This document shows, in pieces, positions 1-6,820 of a stretch of 7,722 nucleotides of DNA (its first letter is position 1; the number at the start of each line of letters is the position of its first letter). The stretch is from an uncultured Selenomonadaceae bacterium (lineage in GTDB: Bacteria > Bacillota > Negativicutes > Selenomonadales > Selenomonadaceae). The DNA lies in the NCBI GenBank assembly GCA_905236255.1, contig CAJOPK010000222.1:1-7722 (forward strand), read 5' to 3'. The notes under the pieces are model-generated. The model did not search any database. It was not told the origin of the DNA and saw only the letters and a program-made list of their open reading frames with translations. The position numbers were made by a program, and so were the translations under genes.

Positions 1-109
1 AAAAAAATTTGAAAAAAAGTCAGTCGGAGCGAAAAGCAAAAATTTTGAAAAAAATCATCAAAATCGGAGCAAAAAATTTTGCCGAAATTTTGAATTTTTC
101 CCCTCAATC
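1..109. other. AT-rich region downstream of cbiG, no gene supported
   Basis: The 109 bases after the cbiG stop are very AT-rich. They contain two diverged direct copies of a roughly 40-base unit (1-30 and 31-70, each ending in TCGGAGC on the plus strand) and several AAAATTT/AAATTTT pairs that could form weak all-AT hairpins. No convincing start codon with a Shine-Dalgarno sequence is visible on the minus strand. A GAGGGG stands just after the cbiG stop but has no ATG, GTG or TTG at usable spacing, and the only nearby ATG opens a 12-codon reading frame. In many cobalamin clusters a further cbi/cob gene follows cbiG, so the next gene may begin just beyond the left edge. Confidence 0.5.
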
Positions 110-984
110 TCATTTTTCAAAGAGTAACGCAACTGTAACTTTTCCGAAAATTTTCTTCGTCAATACAAATTTTCCCGATTTTACACAACACAGAGCCGCC
201 GCCTCACAAATATTTCCCACGCCAATAATATTTTTTACAAATTCCGATTCTTCCAACTTGTACTCAAATATTTTTTCCGCCAGCTCGCCCGGTGTGAAAA
301 ATCTCGTTTCAATATTTTTTTCCCGCGAATATTCCAGTAAGCCCGGCTCATCAGATTTTAAATCAACGCTCGCAAGAATCGAAATTCTCTCCGGCAACAA
401 ATTTACCGACTCACAAGCAGATTTTATCGCAAAAGAAATTTCTTCCGCCGAAATTCCCCGACGACAACCGATTCCCGCAATAAGTTTTTGAGGAATTAAA
501 TTTAATTTCGTCTCCCCCGCCGTCAAAAAAATTTCTTCTCCGCTTAAAATCGCAGAATTTATAATTTTAATCGCGTCTTTCGGAAAAGGTCGAAGTCCAA
601 ATTTTGCGGCAAAACCGTCTGCAGAAAATTTTTCCTCAACGTCCGTCGCCGTCGTAATTACCGGATTTGCCCCGATTTTTTCCGAAATTTTCAAAGTCAA
701 TTCATTCGCCCCGCCGACGTGTCCGCTCAAAAGACTTATCAAATTTTTTCCCCGCTCGTCCGCAACAATAATTGCCGGATCCGATAATTTGCTTTCAATT
801 AAAGGTGCAATCGTCCGAACCGCAATTCCGACCGCACAAATAAAAATTATCGCGTCAAATTTCGTAAAAATTTCCGCGATAAAATCTTTCAGCCGGTCAA
901 AGTCCCTGCCCTTCAAAAAAACTTGCCCGCCGATTTTTTCCGCAAGTTTGCCGCCCGTCCCGGTAACGGCAACAACCGCAATTC

Positions 985-988
<4 letters not shown>
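110..988 (-). CDS. cbiG: Cobalt-precorrin-5A hydrolase CbiG
   Basis: CbiG opens the delta-lactone ring of cobalt-precorrin-5A and releases acetaldehyde, giving cobalt-precorrin-5B in the anaerobic cobalamin pathway; it acts in the cytoplasm. The 292-residue product has an N-terminal CbiG domain (about 1-135) with the family motif SGHVGGANELT at 88-98, and a C-terminal CbiG domain (about 168-292) opening with IAGIGCRRG at 170-178 and containing IGVGNICEAA near 255-264. The linker between them (about 135-167) is only some 30 residues, whereas CbiG proteins usually carry a middle domain of roughly 90 residues there. The ATG at 988 is chosen over an upstream in-frame ATG at 1066 because AGGAAGG lies 7 bases before it and the protein then starts at the conserved MRIAVVAVTG. 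Its ATG overlaps the cbiF stop as ATGA, indicating translational coupling. Identification is firm; the short middle is the only oddity. Confidence 0.93.
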
Positions 989-1743
<755 letters not shown>

Positions 1744-1751
1744 ACTTTTTT

Positions 1752-1756
1752 CCTCC
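1752..1756 (-). promoter_or_regulatory. Ribosome binding site of cbiF (decides start)
   Basis: GGAGG on the minus strand lies 8 bases before the ATG at 1743. It falls between the stop of the upstream gene and cbiF, and favours this ATG over the TTG at 1770. Confidence 0.8.
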
Positions 1757-1766
1757 GGTTTTTCAA

Positions 1767-2939
1767 TCAATAATTTTCTGCGTTTATTTCAAAATAACTT
1801 TGAGCATGGAAACATACCGGGCAAACGTCCGGAGCGGAAGTCCCGACGACTATATGACCGCAATTCCTGCACTCCCAAACTTGTACGCCGGCTTTCTTGA
1901 AAACTTCCTTCATTTCGACATTTTTCAAAAGTTTGCGGTAACGTTCCTCGTGATGTTTTTCAATCTCCGCAACTCCTCTGAATTGTTCCGCAAGTTCCGG
2001 AAAACCTTCTTCGTCCGCATCTTTTGCCATTTTGACGTACATATCCGTCCATTCAAAATTTTCGCCGTCCGCCGCATGCAAAAGGTTTGTCGGAGTGTCG
2101 CCGAGTTCTCCGAGTGCCTTAAACCAAAGTTTTGCGTGTTCCTTTTCATTCTCCGCAGTCTTTAAAAAGAGTGCGGCAATTTGTTCATAACCGTTTTTCT
2201 TCGCCACCGACGCATAATAAGTATATTTGTTTCTTGCTTGAGATTCTCCCGCAAAAGCCTCGCGAAGATTTTTTTCGGTCTTTGTGCCTGCGTATTTGTT
2301 TCCGGAAGTTTTTTCGGCGGGAACAACTTTTTCAAAATCCGACGCCGGATGCTTGCAAATCGGGCAAATGAAATCCGGCGGCAATTCATCGCCGACGTAT
2401 TCATAATTACAAATCGTACAACGCCAAATTGTTTTTCCTTCCGCAGTTTTTCCGACCGGTGCCGGTTTCGGCTTAATATTCGCCTGATAATAATTGTAAG
2501 TCGCGGAAGGCACTTCGTTAAATTTTTCCATATCGACGACATCGGCAATAAAAATGCTGTGAGTACCTGCGTCAATCTGTTGAATCACGTCGCCGCTTAT
2601 GAAGGAGTTTGTCCCTTCGGTTACTGCAAGAGTGCCGTTTGCCGTGCGGCGTACTTTGTCGAAATCCGAAAATTTATCGACGGTCCTGCCGCTTTGGAAA
2701 CCGAAATGTTTGAAAAGTTCAAAATTTGCCGCCTCGCTGATAATCGAAACGGTAAATTTTTTTGTCGCCGCGACAATGTCGTGAGTGTAATTTTTTTTGT
2801 TCACGGCTATGGAAATTCTTTTCGGATCTGCCGTAACCTGCGTAACCGTGTTTATTATGCAGGCGTTATCCTTCCCGGCATCTTTCGCACTCAAAACAAA
2901 GAGTCCGTACTGAATGTTAAACAAAACTTTTCCGTCCAT
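1767..2939 (-). CDS. Flavin reductase-like / rubredoxin / rubrerythrin fusion protein
   Basis: This 390-residue protein joins modules that are usually separate. Residues 1-155 resemble a flavin reductase-like FMN-binding split barrel, as in high-molecular-weight rubredoxin (Hrb), the NADH-oxidising partner of flavodiiron proteins in acetogens. Residues 170-205 form a rubredoxin with iron ligands C174, C177, C192 and C195. Residues 219-345 are a rubrerythrin diiron four-helix domain whose ligands can all be placed: E232, E265/H268, E293, E296 and E327/H330. A second rubredoxin closes the chain (C357, C360, C373, C376). Known roles of the parts suggest electron flow from NAD(P)H through flavin and rubredoxin to a diiron centre that reduces hydrogen peroxide, a cytoplasmic oxidative-stress defence in anaerobes; this flow is inferred. 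The ATG at 2939 follows GAGGAGG by 8 bases. A promoter lies just upstream, and cbiF starts 23 bases downstream. Domain assignment is secure apart from the exact flavin family. Confidence 0.9.
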   Translation of the reverse strand: MDGKVLFNIQYGLFVLSAKDAGKDNACIINTVTQVTADPKRISIAVNKKNYTHDIVAATKKFTVSIISEAANFELFKHFGFQSGRTVDKFSDFDKVRRTANGTLAVTEGTNSFISGDVIQQIDAGTHSIFIADVVDMEKFNEVPSATYNYYQANIKPKPAPVGKTAEGKTIWRCTICNYEYVGDELPPDFICPICKHPASDFEKVVPAEKTSGNKYAGTKTEKNLREAFAGESQARNKYTYYASVAKKNGYEQIAALFLKTAENEKEHAKLWFKALGELGDTPTNLLHAADGENFEWTDMYVKMAKDADEEGFPELAEQFRGVAEIEKHHEERYRKLLKNVEMKEVFKKAGVQVWECRNCGHIVVGTSAPDVCPVCFHAQSYFEINAENY

Positions 2940-2947
2940 TTTAAAAT

Positions 2948-2954
2948 CCTCCTC
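2948..2954 (-). promoter_or_regulatory. Ribosome binding site of the rubrerythrin fusion gene (decides start)
   Basis: GAGGAGG on the minus strand lies 8 bases before the ATG at 2939. It supports that start over an in-frame upstream start at 2987, which would place the start codon before the predicted ribosome binding site and almost at the promoter. Confidence 0.8.
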
Positions 2955-2969
2955 ACATTTTTTTCTTCG

Positions 2970-2998
2970 ATTATACAAAATTATCAAACCGGTTTCAA
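2970..2998 (-). promoter_or_regulatory. Sigma-70-type promoter of the rubrerythrin fusion-cbiF-cbiG unit, with overlapping palindrome
   Basis: On the minus strand TTGAAA (2998-2993) is followed after exactly 17 bases by a perfect TATAAT (2975-2970), about 30 bases before the start codon. A perfect 10-base palindrome, AAACCGGTTT (2986-2995), overlaps the end of the -35 and the spacer, where a repressor could block RNA polymerase. The promoter lies in the 73-base gap after the glycosyltransferase stop. It implies that the downstream three genes can be transcribed independently of the upstream ones. The promoter call rests on consensus match alone. Confidence 0.65.
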
Positions 2999-3012
2999 TT
3001 TTTTCTCCGGTT

Positions 3013-4299
3013 TTACTCCGCTTTTTCTATTACTCTCAACAAACGAAGTTTTTCGGTTAATTGCTTGACCGAATAGAGATCGGCAATGCTCCTCAGGTAT
3101 TGAATCATTTGAGGAATTATAAACATACAGCCTTGCAAAATTTTTTTTACCTCCGGATATTTCAAAGGTAATATTTTCGGCAATTCGCCGAGCAATAAAT
3201 TCACTTCCCGGAAAAGCAGCGGACCGTTAAGACATTTTTCAACGGCTTTTACGGATTGTTCGAGAAAAAAATTCGCAAATTTATCGTCCGGAAATTTTTC
3301 CGTCAAAAACTTTGCCGTTTCAAAACATATCAAGAAAGTTTCAATTTTATTCAAATAAAAATCTTCCGGCGTTCCGTCAATCATTGTCGGCACAAGATTT
3401 TCAAACAACGCTTGATATAATATCACCTTATCCGATGATTTTTTTGCCCCCCCCCCTGTGGACATTTTTTTCCGTTCTTCGAGATATTTCAAAATCCCGT
3501 CGTCAAAAATATCGTTTATGTCACGGCTTTCAAAGTTGGCTCTGTCATAAGTGTTTGCCAAAATATCCGCCCGTCCGCGTCTCATTTTGATTTCAAATTC
3601 TTTAAAAGTTTTGCACCAATAATGATTCAGACAAATTTTTTTGTCGGTTATCGGAATATTGCTTGCGGAAGTAACAATATTGCCTTCATCATTCAAAAAT
3701 TTGAACGGAAACGACGGCAAAGGATAATGCGGATTGTCGACAAAAAACTCCATCCTTGTCGGACAGGCTATTGTTTTTACGGTTTTATTCGGACAATGTT
3801 CATTTTCGCCTTGCCTGTAAGAAATATTGTCGGCACGATATTTGAATCGCTCCAAAACTCCGCCGGATAAATTTTCGCCGTCATCTTTTCCGGAACCGAA
3901 ACAATGCCAATTTATGCAAAGTCCCGCCGGAAATTCATCGCCGGACAAAATTTCATCTGCAACTTCGACAATACTTTTGTTGCTTTGAGGAAAAATAAAT
4001 TCATCAATATCAATAAATGCCATATAACGACAGAGAAATTTAAAATCGGAAACGGCGTCGTAATAGGCCATAAGCTGAGCACGGGAACCGGGATAAGGAA
4101 TATAAGTTACCGTCCCGTTTTCGATATAAGGTTGCAAAATTTCCTGCGGATTGTCGGAACTGTCGTTGTCGTAAAGAAAAAAGTGATTTACCCCTGCAAG
4201 CAGATGATATTCAATCCACTCTTTCAAATAAGCGGACTCGTCTTTAAATACGGCAACAATCGCCAAATCATACACAAACAAATTTTTGTCCGGATTCAT
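3013..4299 (-). CDS. Glycosyltransferase, GT-A fold (GT2/GT92-like), with an internal G10 tract
   Basis: This 428-residue protein probably transfers a sugar from a nucleotide-sugar donor to a surface glycan or similar acceptor; donor and acceptor cannot be read from the sequence. Residues 1-270 look like a GT-A catalytic domain of the Glyco_tranf_2_4 / GT92 (DUF23) type. They include AIVAVFKDESAYLKEWIEYH at 13-32, FFLYDNDSSD at 40-49, the metal-binding DxD in FIDIDEF (D97, D99), and NHYWCKTFKEFEIKMRRGRAD at 225-245. Residues 285-428 are a predicted mostly helical extension that I do not recognise. No signal peptide or membrane segment is visible. The ATG at 4299 follows an AGGA-type ribosome site, 17 bases after the guaA stop. 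The join between the two parts is STGGGAKKSS, encoded by ten consecutive Gs and then C and seven As, an obvious slippage site. As read, the frame is open through it. Its housekeeping neighbours give no clue to function. Confidence 0.8.
   Translation of the reverse strand: MNPDKNLFVYDLAIVAVFKDESAYLKEWIEYHLLAGVNHFFLYDNDSSDNPQEILQPYIENGTVTYIPYPGSRAQLMAYYDAVSDFKFLCRYMAFIDIDEFIFPQSNKSIVEVADEILSGDEFPAGLCINWHCFGSGKDDGENLSGGVLERFKYRADNISYRQGENEHCPNKTVKTIACPTRMEFFVDNPHYPLPSFPFKFLNDEGNIVTSASNIPITDKKICLNHYWCKTFKEFEIKMRRGRADILANTYDRANFESRDINDIFDDGILKYLEERKKMSTGGGAKKSSDKVILYQALFENLVPTMIDGTPEDFYLNKIETFLICFETAKFLTEKFPDDKFANFFLEQSVKAVEKCLNGPLLFREVNLLLGELPKILPLKYPEVKKILQGCMFIIPQMIQYLRSIADLYSVKQLTEKLRLLRVIEKAE
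3447..3456 (-). repeat. Homopolymeric G10 tract inside the glycosyltransferase gene
   Basis: The plus strand shows ten Cs, so the coding strand has ten Gs, starting at the first base of codon 282 and encoding Gly-Gly-Gly plus the first base of an Ala codon. It is followed by C and seven As. Adding one G leads to TAA after 290 residues; losing one G leads to TGA after 291 residues. No other G or C run of this length occurs in the window. Tracts like this inside surface-glycan genes are the classic substrate of slipped-strand phase variation, but a sequencing or assembly error in the run length is also possible. Confidence 0.85.
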
Positions 4300-4316
4300 T
4301 TTTCTTTTCCTTCACT

Positions 4317-5894
4317 TCATTCAAACTCTATGGTTGCGGGAGGTTTTCCGGTGCAATCGTACAGAACGCGATTTACCCCTTTGACTTCGTTCACGATCCG
4401 ATTTGCAACTTTACTCAAAACTTCCCAAGAAATTCCCGCCGCCTCCGCCGTCATAAAGTCACTTGTCAAAACTGCACGAAGTGCAACGGCATAATCATAA
4501 GTTCTGTCGTCTCCCATAACTCCGACCGAACGCATATTTGTAAGTGCGGCAAAATATTGACCCAAATTTTTGTCGATACCGGCGGCGGCGATTTCTTCCC
4601 TGTAAATTGCGTCCGCGTCTTGAACGATTTTAATTTTCTCCGGCGTAATTTCTCCTATAATGCGAATCCCCAAGCCCGGACCGGGAAAAGGCTGCCGACT
4701 GACCAAATTTTCCGGCAATCCCAATTTTCGCCCGACTTCCCGAACCTCGTCTTTAAAAAGCAGACGAATCGGCTCGACAATTTCTTTAAAGTCAACAAAA
4801 TCCGGAAGTCCGCCGACATTGTGATGAGATTTTATAACGGCGGATTTTCCCAAGCCGCTCTCGATAACGTCCGGATAAATTGTCCCCTGCACCAAAAAAT
4901 CAACCGCACCGATTTTCTTTGCCGCCTCTTCAAAAACCCGGATAAACTCCTCGCCGATAATTTTTCTCTTGCGTTCCGGCTCCGTCACGCCTTTCAACTT
5001 ACTCAAAAACCTTTCGCCGGCATTTATTTTTATAAAATTCAAATCTTGATTTTTGAAAACTTCCTCGACTTCCGCCGCCTCATTTTTCCTCAAAAGTCCG
5101 TGATCCACAAATACGCAGGTCAAATTTTTCCCGACCGCACGACTGAGCAAAACTGCGGCAACGCTTGAATCAACTCCGCCCGACAACGCACAGAGAACTT
5201 TTCCGGTGCCGATTTTATTTTTGAGTTTCTCAACCGTATCTTTTATGAACGACTCCGGTTTCCAATCCCGCGAACAGCCGCAAATATCGACGAAGTTTGA
5301 AAAAATCTTCTTGCCTTCCTCCGTGTGCAAAACTTCCGGATGGAATTGGACGGCGTAAAGTTTTTTTCCGGAATTTTCCGCCGCCGCAATCGGACAATTT
5401 TCCGTCACCGCCGTCGCGACAAAATTTTCCGGCAACTCAAAAATCCTGTCGGTATGGCTCATCCATACGACGGATTTTTTTTCGACGTTTTTGAAAAGAG
5501 CGGACTCGGCTTTAATTTCAAGTTCCGTTTTGCCGTACTCGCGAACGCCGGCAGATTGAACTTTCCCGCCGAGAACGTGAGTCATTGCCTGCGCACCGTA
5601 ACAAATTCCCAAAACCGGAACGCCGAGATTAAAAATTTCCGGGACGGGCAAACTTGAGTCAGGATTGTAAACGCTTTGAGGGCCGCCGGTCAAAATAATT
5701 CCCGCCGGCTTTAAATCCTTAATCGCGTCAAAATTTATCGCGACACCCAAACCGCTTTGAGTTTTATCGTCTTTTGAAGTCTTGTCCGTCGTGAAAGTGT
5801 GGACTTCGCAATAAACATTATTTTCCCTGACGCGACGGGCGATAAGTTGATTATACTGACCGCCGAAATCCAAAACCAAAATAAAATTTTTCAT
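4317..5894 (-). CDS. guaA: GMP synthase (glutamine-hydrolysing) GuaA
   Basis: GuaA converts XMP to GMP using ATP and ammonia taken from glutamine, the last step of de novo GMP synthesis in the cytoplasm. The 525-residue product is full length. A class I glutamine amidotransferase domain (about 1-200) has the nucleophile in GICYGAQAM (C98) and the catalytic H185 and E187 in QFHPE. An ATP-pyrophosphatase domain follows, with the PP-loop SGGVDSS at 238-244. The C-terminal dimerisation domain ends in KPPATIEFE at 517-525. Compared with Escherichia coli GuaA as I recall it, there are about 17 extra residues between CEVHTF (29-34) and IKDLKPAGIIL (58-68). The ATG at 5894 is chosen over an in-frame ATG at 5987 because GGGAGG lies 6 bases before it, the protein then starts at MKNFILVLDFGGQYNQL as in the family, and the longer version would overlap thyX. 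It lies 52 bases after thyX and 17 before the glycosyltransferase. Confidence 0.97.
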   Translation of the reverse strand: MKNFILVLDFGGQYNQLIARRVRENNVYCEVHTFTTDKTSKDDKTQSGLGVAINFDAIKDLKPAGIILTGGPQSVYNPDSSLPVPEIFNLGVPVLGICYGAQAMTHVLGGKVQSAGVREYGKTELEIKAESALFKNVEKKSVVWMSHTDRIFELPENFVATAVTENCPIAAAENSGKKLYAVQFHPEVLHTEEGKKIFSNFVDICGCSRDWKPESFIKDTVEKLKNKIGTGKVLCALSGGVDSSVAAVLLSRAVGKNLTCVFVDHGLLRKNEAAEVEEVFKNQDLNFIKINAGERFLSKLKGVTEPERKRKIIGEEFIRVFEEAAKKIGAVDFLVQGTIYPDVIESGLGKSAVIKSHHNVGGLPDFVDFKEIVEPIRLLFKDEVREVGRKLGLPENLVSRQPFPGPGLGIRIIGEITPEKIKIVQDADAIYREEIAAAGIDKNLGQYFAALTNMRSVGVMGDDRTYDYAVALRAVLTSDFMTAEAAGISWEVLSKVANRIVNEVKGVNRVLYDCTGKPPATIEFE

Positions 5895-5900
5895 AATAAT

Positions 5901-5906
5901 CCTCCC
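5901..5906 (-). promoter_or_regulatory. Ribosome binding site of guaA (decides start)
   Basis: GGGAGG on the minus strand lies 6 bases before the ATG at 5894. It is directly preceded by the palindrome CGAAAAATTTTTCG (5906-5919), whose last base is shared with this site. Confidence 0.8.
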
Positions 5907-5919
5907 GAAAAATTTTTCG
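5906..5919 (-). repeat. Perfect 14-base palindrome abutting the guaA ribosome binding site
   Basis: CGAAAAATTTTTCG is a perfect inverted repeat in the 52-base thyX-guaA gap and ends at the first base of the guaA Shine-Dalgarno sequence. A short GCGT/ACGC stem lies just before it. It could be a weak mRNA structure or an operator, but AT palindromes are common in this DNA, so a role is uncertain. Confidence 0.4.
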
Positions 5920-5946
5920 CGTCGAACGCCGCTTTTTGACAGAATT

Positions 5947-6573
5947 TCAAATTTCGATATCCGCAAAGAGTACGGGAATTTTTTCATTCAAGATTTTATA
6001 AATTTGAAGTGCAATTTCCCGCATTTGAGGATGAGCCCTTTTAGCCGTCCGGAGTTTCAAAAAATGCCGCCATTCCCGGAAATTCATTGTGACAAAAATT
6101 TCGGTCTTGAGCGAATTGGGCAGAATTGAACGTGCCTCCTCCGGTCTTGCTCCGTTCTTCCTCATATCTCTGTAAACGTCCTCAATTTTCTGCATCGTTT
6201 CTTTCCACAGCAAAAAATTTTCGTCGTCGTCCGACCAAAAGCAAGGTTTTATAAAAGTCAATTCGCCGCCGAATTTTTCGTCGTTCGTGTAATCGCAATA
6301 CCGGGTTGATTCCTGCGAATAACTTGCAACTCTGTGTCTGACAATTTCGTGAGTTACGCCGCGATCGCAAATGATTTTGAAAGTCGCTCCGGCGTGTTCG
6401 ATGACGGACTCATGTCCGCTTTTCAAAATGTTTCCGATAAATTTTTCTGCGGAATTGTCGCTGATTCGCGATTCGCTCTTGTAACAGACGCGACCGGCTC
6501 TCTCAATATGCTTTATTATTTTTTCGCCGTCAAGTTCTCCGACAAGTTCGACTTCCGGTCTTATTATCTTCAT
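5947..6573 (-). CDS. thyX: Flavin-dependent thymidylate synthase ThyX
   Basis: ThyX makes dTMP from dUMP using methylenetetrahydrofolate as carbon donor and FAD/NADPH for reduction, replacing the classical ThyA. The 208-residue product is of normal length and carries the ThyX signature RHRVASYSQESTR at 79-91 (family pattern RHRxxSxxxxSxR, which binds flavin and dUMP). Further ThyX-like features are GHESVIEHAGATFKI at 53-67, LPNSLKTEIFVTMNFREWRHF at 151-171 and KRAHPQMREIA at 178-188. The ATG at 6573 is preceded by AGGGAGAG about 9 bases upstream. It is the first gene of the minus-strand series and reads away from the divergent methylmalonyl-CoA mutase gene. A GC-rich hairpin lies in its presumed leader. 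I found no confident promoter for it. Confidence 0.96.
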   Translation of the reverse strand: MKIIRPEVELVGELDGEKIIKHIERAGRVCYKSESRISDNSAEKFIGNILKSGHESVIEHAGATFKIICDRGVTHEIVRHRVASYSQESTRYCDYTNDEKFGGELTFIKPCFWSDDDENFLLWKETMQKIEDVYRDMRKNGARPEEARSILPNSLKTEIFVTMNFREWRHFLKLRTAKRAHPQMREIALQIYKILNEKIPVLFADIEI

Positions 6574-6597
6574 TTAAAAACTCTCTCCCTTGATATA

Positions 6598-6612
6598 CGT
6601 CCGAGCCGGACG
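6598..6612 (-). promoter_or_regulatory. GC-rich hairpin upstream of thyX
   Basis: CGTCCG-GCT-CGGACG on the minus strand forms a perfect 6-base stem with a 3-base loop, ending 24 bases before the thyX ATG and about 7 bases before its ribosome binding site. It has no following T-run, so it is not a standard intrinsic terminator. It might stabilise the 5' end of the mRNA or serve as an operator. Its GC content stands out against the AT-rich spacer. Confidence 0.4.
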
Positions 6613-6744
6613 ATTCATTTTCAATTTGTTTTTTCCGGCAACGCAAGCAATTTTCCTGCAAGGTAGGACATAAAAAAATTTTTTGTGTCGATAATCTTTT
6701 GACAAGTTCTTGTATAAATCGGTGGAATTTTCACATAAATTTCG

Positions 6745-6773
6745 TTGACACTCATAATAATTTGCGTTAATAT
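6745..6773 (+). promoter_or_regulatory. Candidate promoter for the methylmalonyl-CoA mutase gene
   Basis: A perfect TTGACA (6745-6750) is followed after 17 bases by TAATAT (6768-6773), a 4-of-6 match to TATAAT. The -10 lies 47 bases before the start codon, implying a leader of about 40 bases. I see no recognisable riboswitch in the spacer. A second TTGACA at 6699-6704 has no -10 at suitable spacing. Confidence 0.5.
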
Positions 6774-6806
6774 TTTCCGCATATAAAGATAAATTCTCTG
6801 ATTTAT

Positions 6807-6813
6807 AAGGAGG
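6807..6813 (+). promoter_or_regulatory. Ribosome binding site of the methylmalonyl-CoA mutase gene
   Basis: AAGGAGG, a near-perfect Shine-Dalgarno sequence, lies 7 bases before the ATG at 6821 and fixes the start of this incomplete gene. Confidence 0.85.
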
Positions 6814-6820
6814 AAAAAGT

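Noticed and set aside
9..491. Plus-strand reading frame (160 codons) at the left edge
   Set aside because: Mostly antisense to cbiG; the first part is Lys/Ile-rich because of A-runs. No domain is recognisable.
2986..3013. Intrinsic terminator after the glycosyltransferase (AAACCGG pairing with CCGGTTT)
   Set aside because: The 7-base stem has a 14-base loop, overlaps the stop codon, and is followed by GATAATTTTG rather than a T-run; the same bases fit a promoter better.
2181..3068. Long plus-strand reading frame (295 codons) opposite the rubrerythrin fusion
   Set aside because: It is antisense to a gene with unambiguous domains, has no ribosome site, and its translation is a low-complexity Phe/Arg/Cys-rich sequence typical of a reverse-strand shadow.
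3141..3148. A8 runs inside genes (also near 2788-2796 and 5475-5482) as phase-variation tracts
   Set aside because: Runs of this kind are frequent throughout this AT-rich sequence, including in essential guaA, so they carry no special signal, unlike the single G10 tract.
3904..4494. Plus-strand reading frame (196 codons) spanning the glycosyltransferase start and guaA end
   Set aside because: It crosses two real genes on the other strand and has no ribosome site or family resemblance.
6621..6671. Possible 16-residue leader peptide gene upstream of thyX on the minus strand
   Set aside because: It has an ATG and stop but no Shine-Dalgarno sequence (only an A/T tract precedes it), no regulatory codon run, and no linked terminator/antiterminator.
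6574..6820. Cobalamin riboswitch, tRNA, small RNA or CRISPR in the only sizeable spacer
   Set aside because: No B12-box-like conserved core, cloverleaf or regularly spaced repeats are visible.
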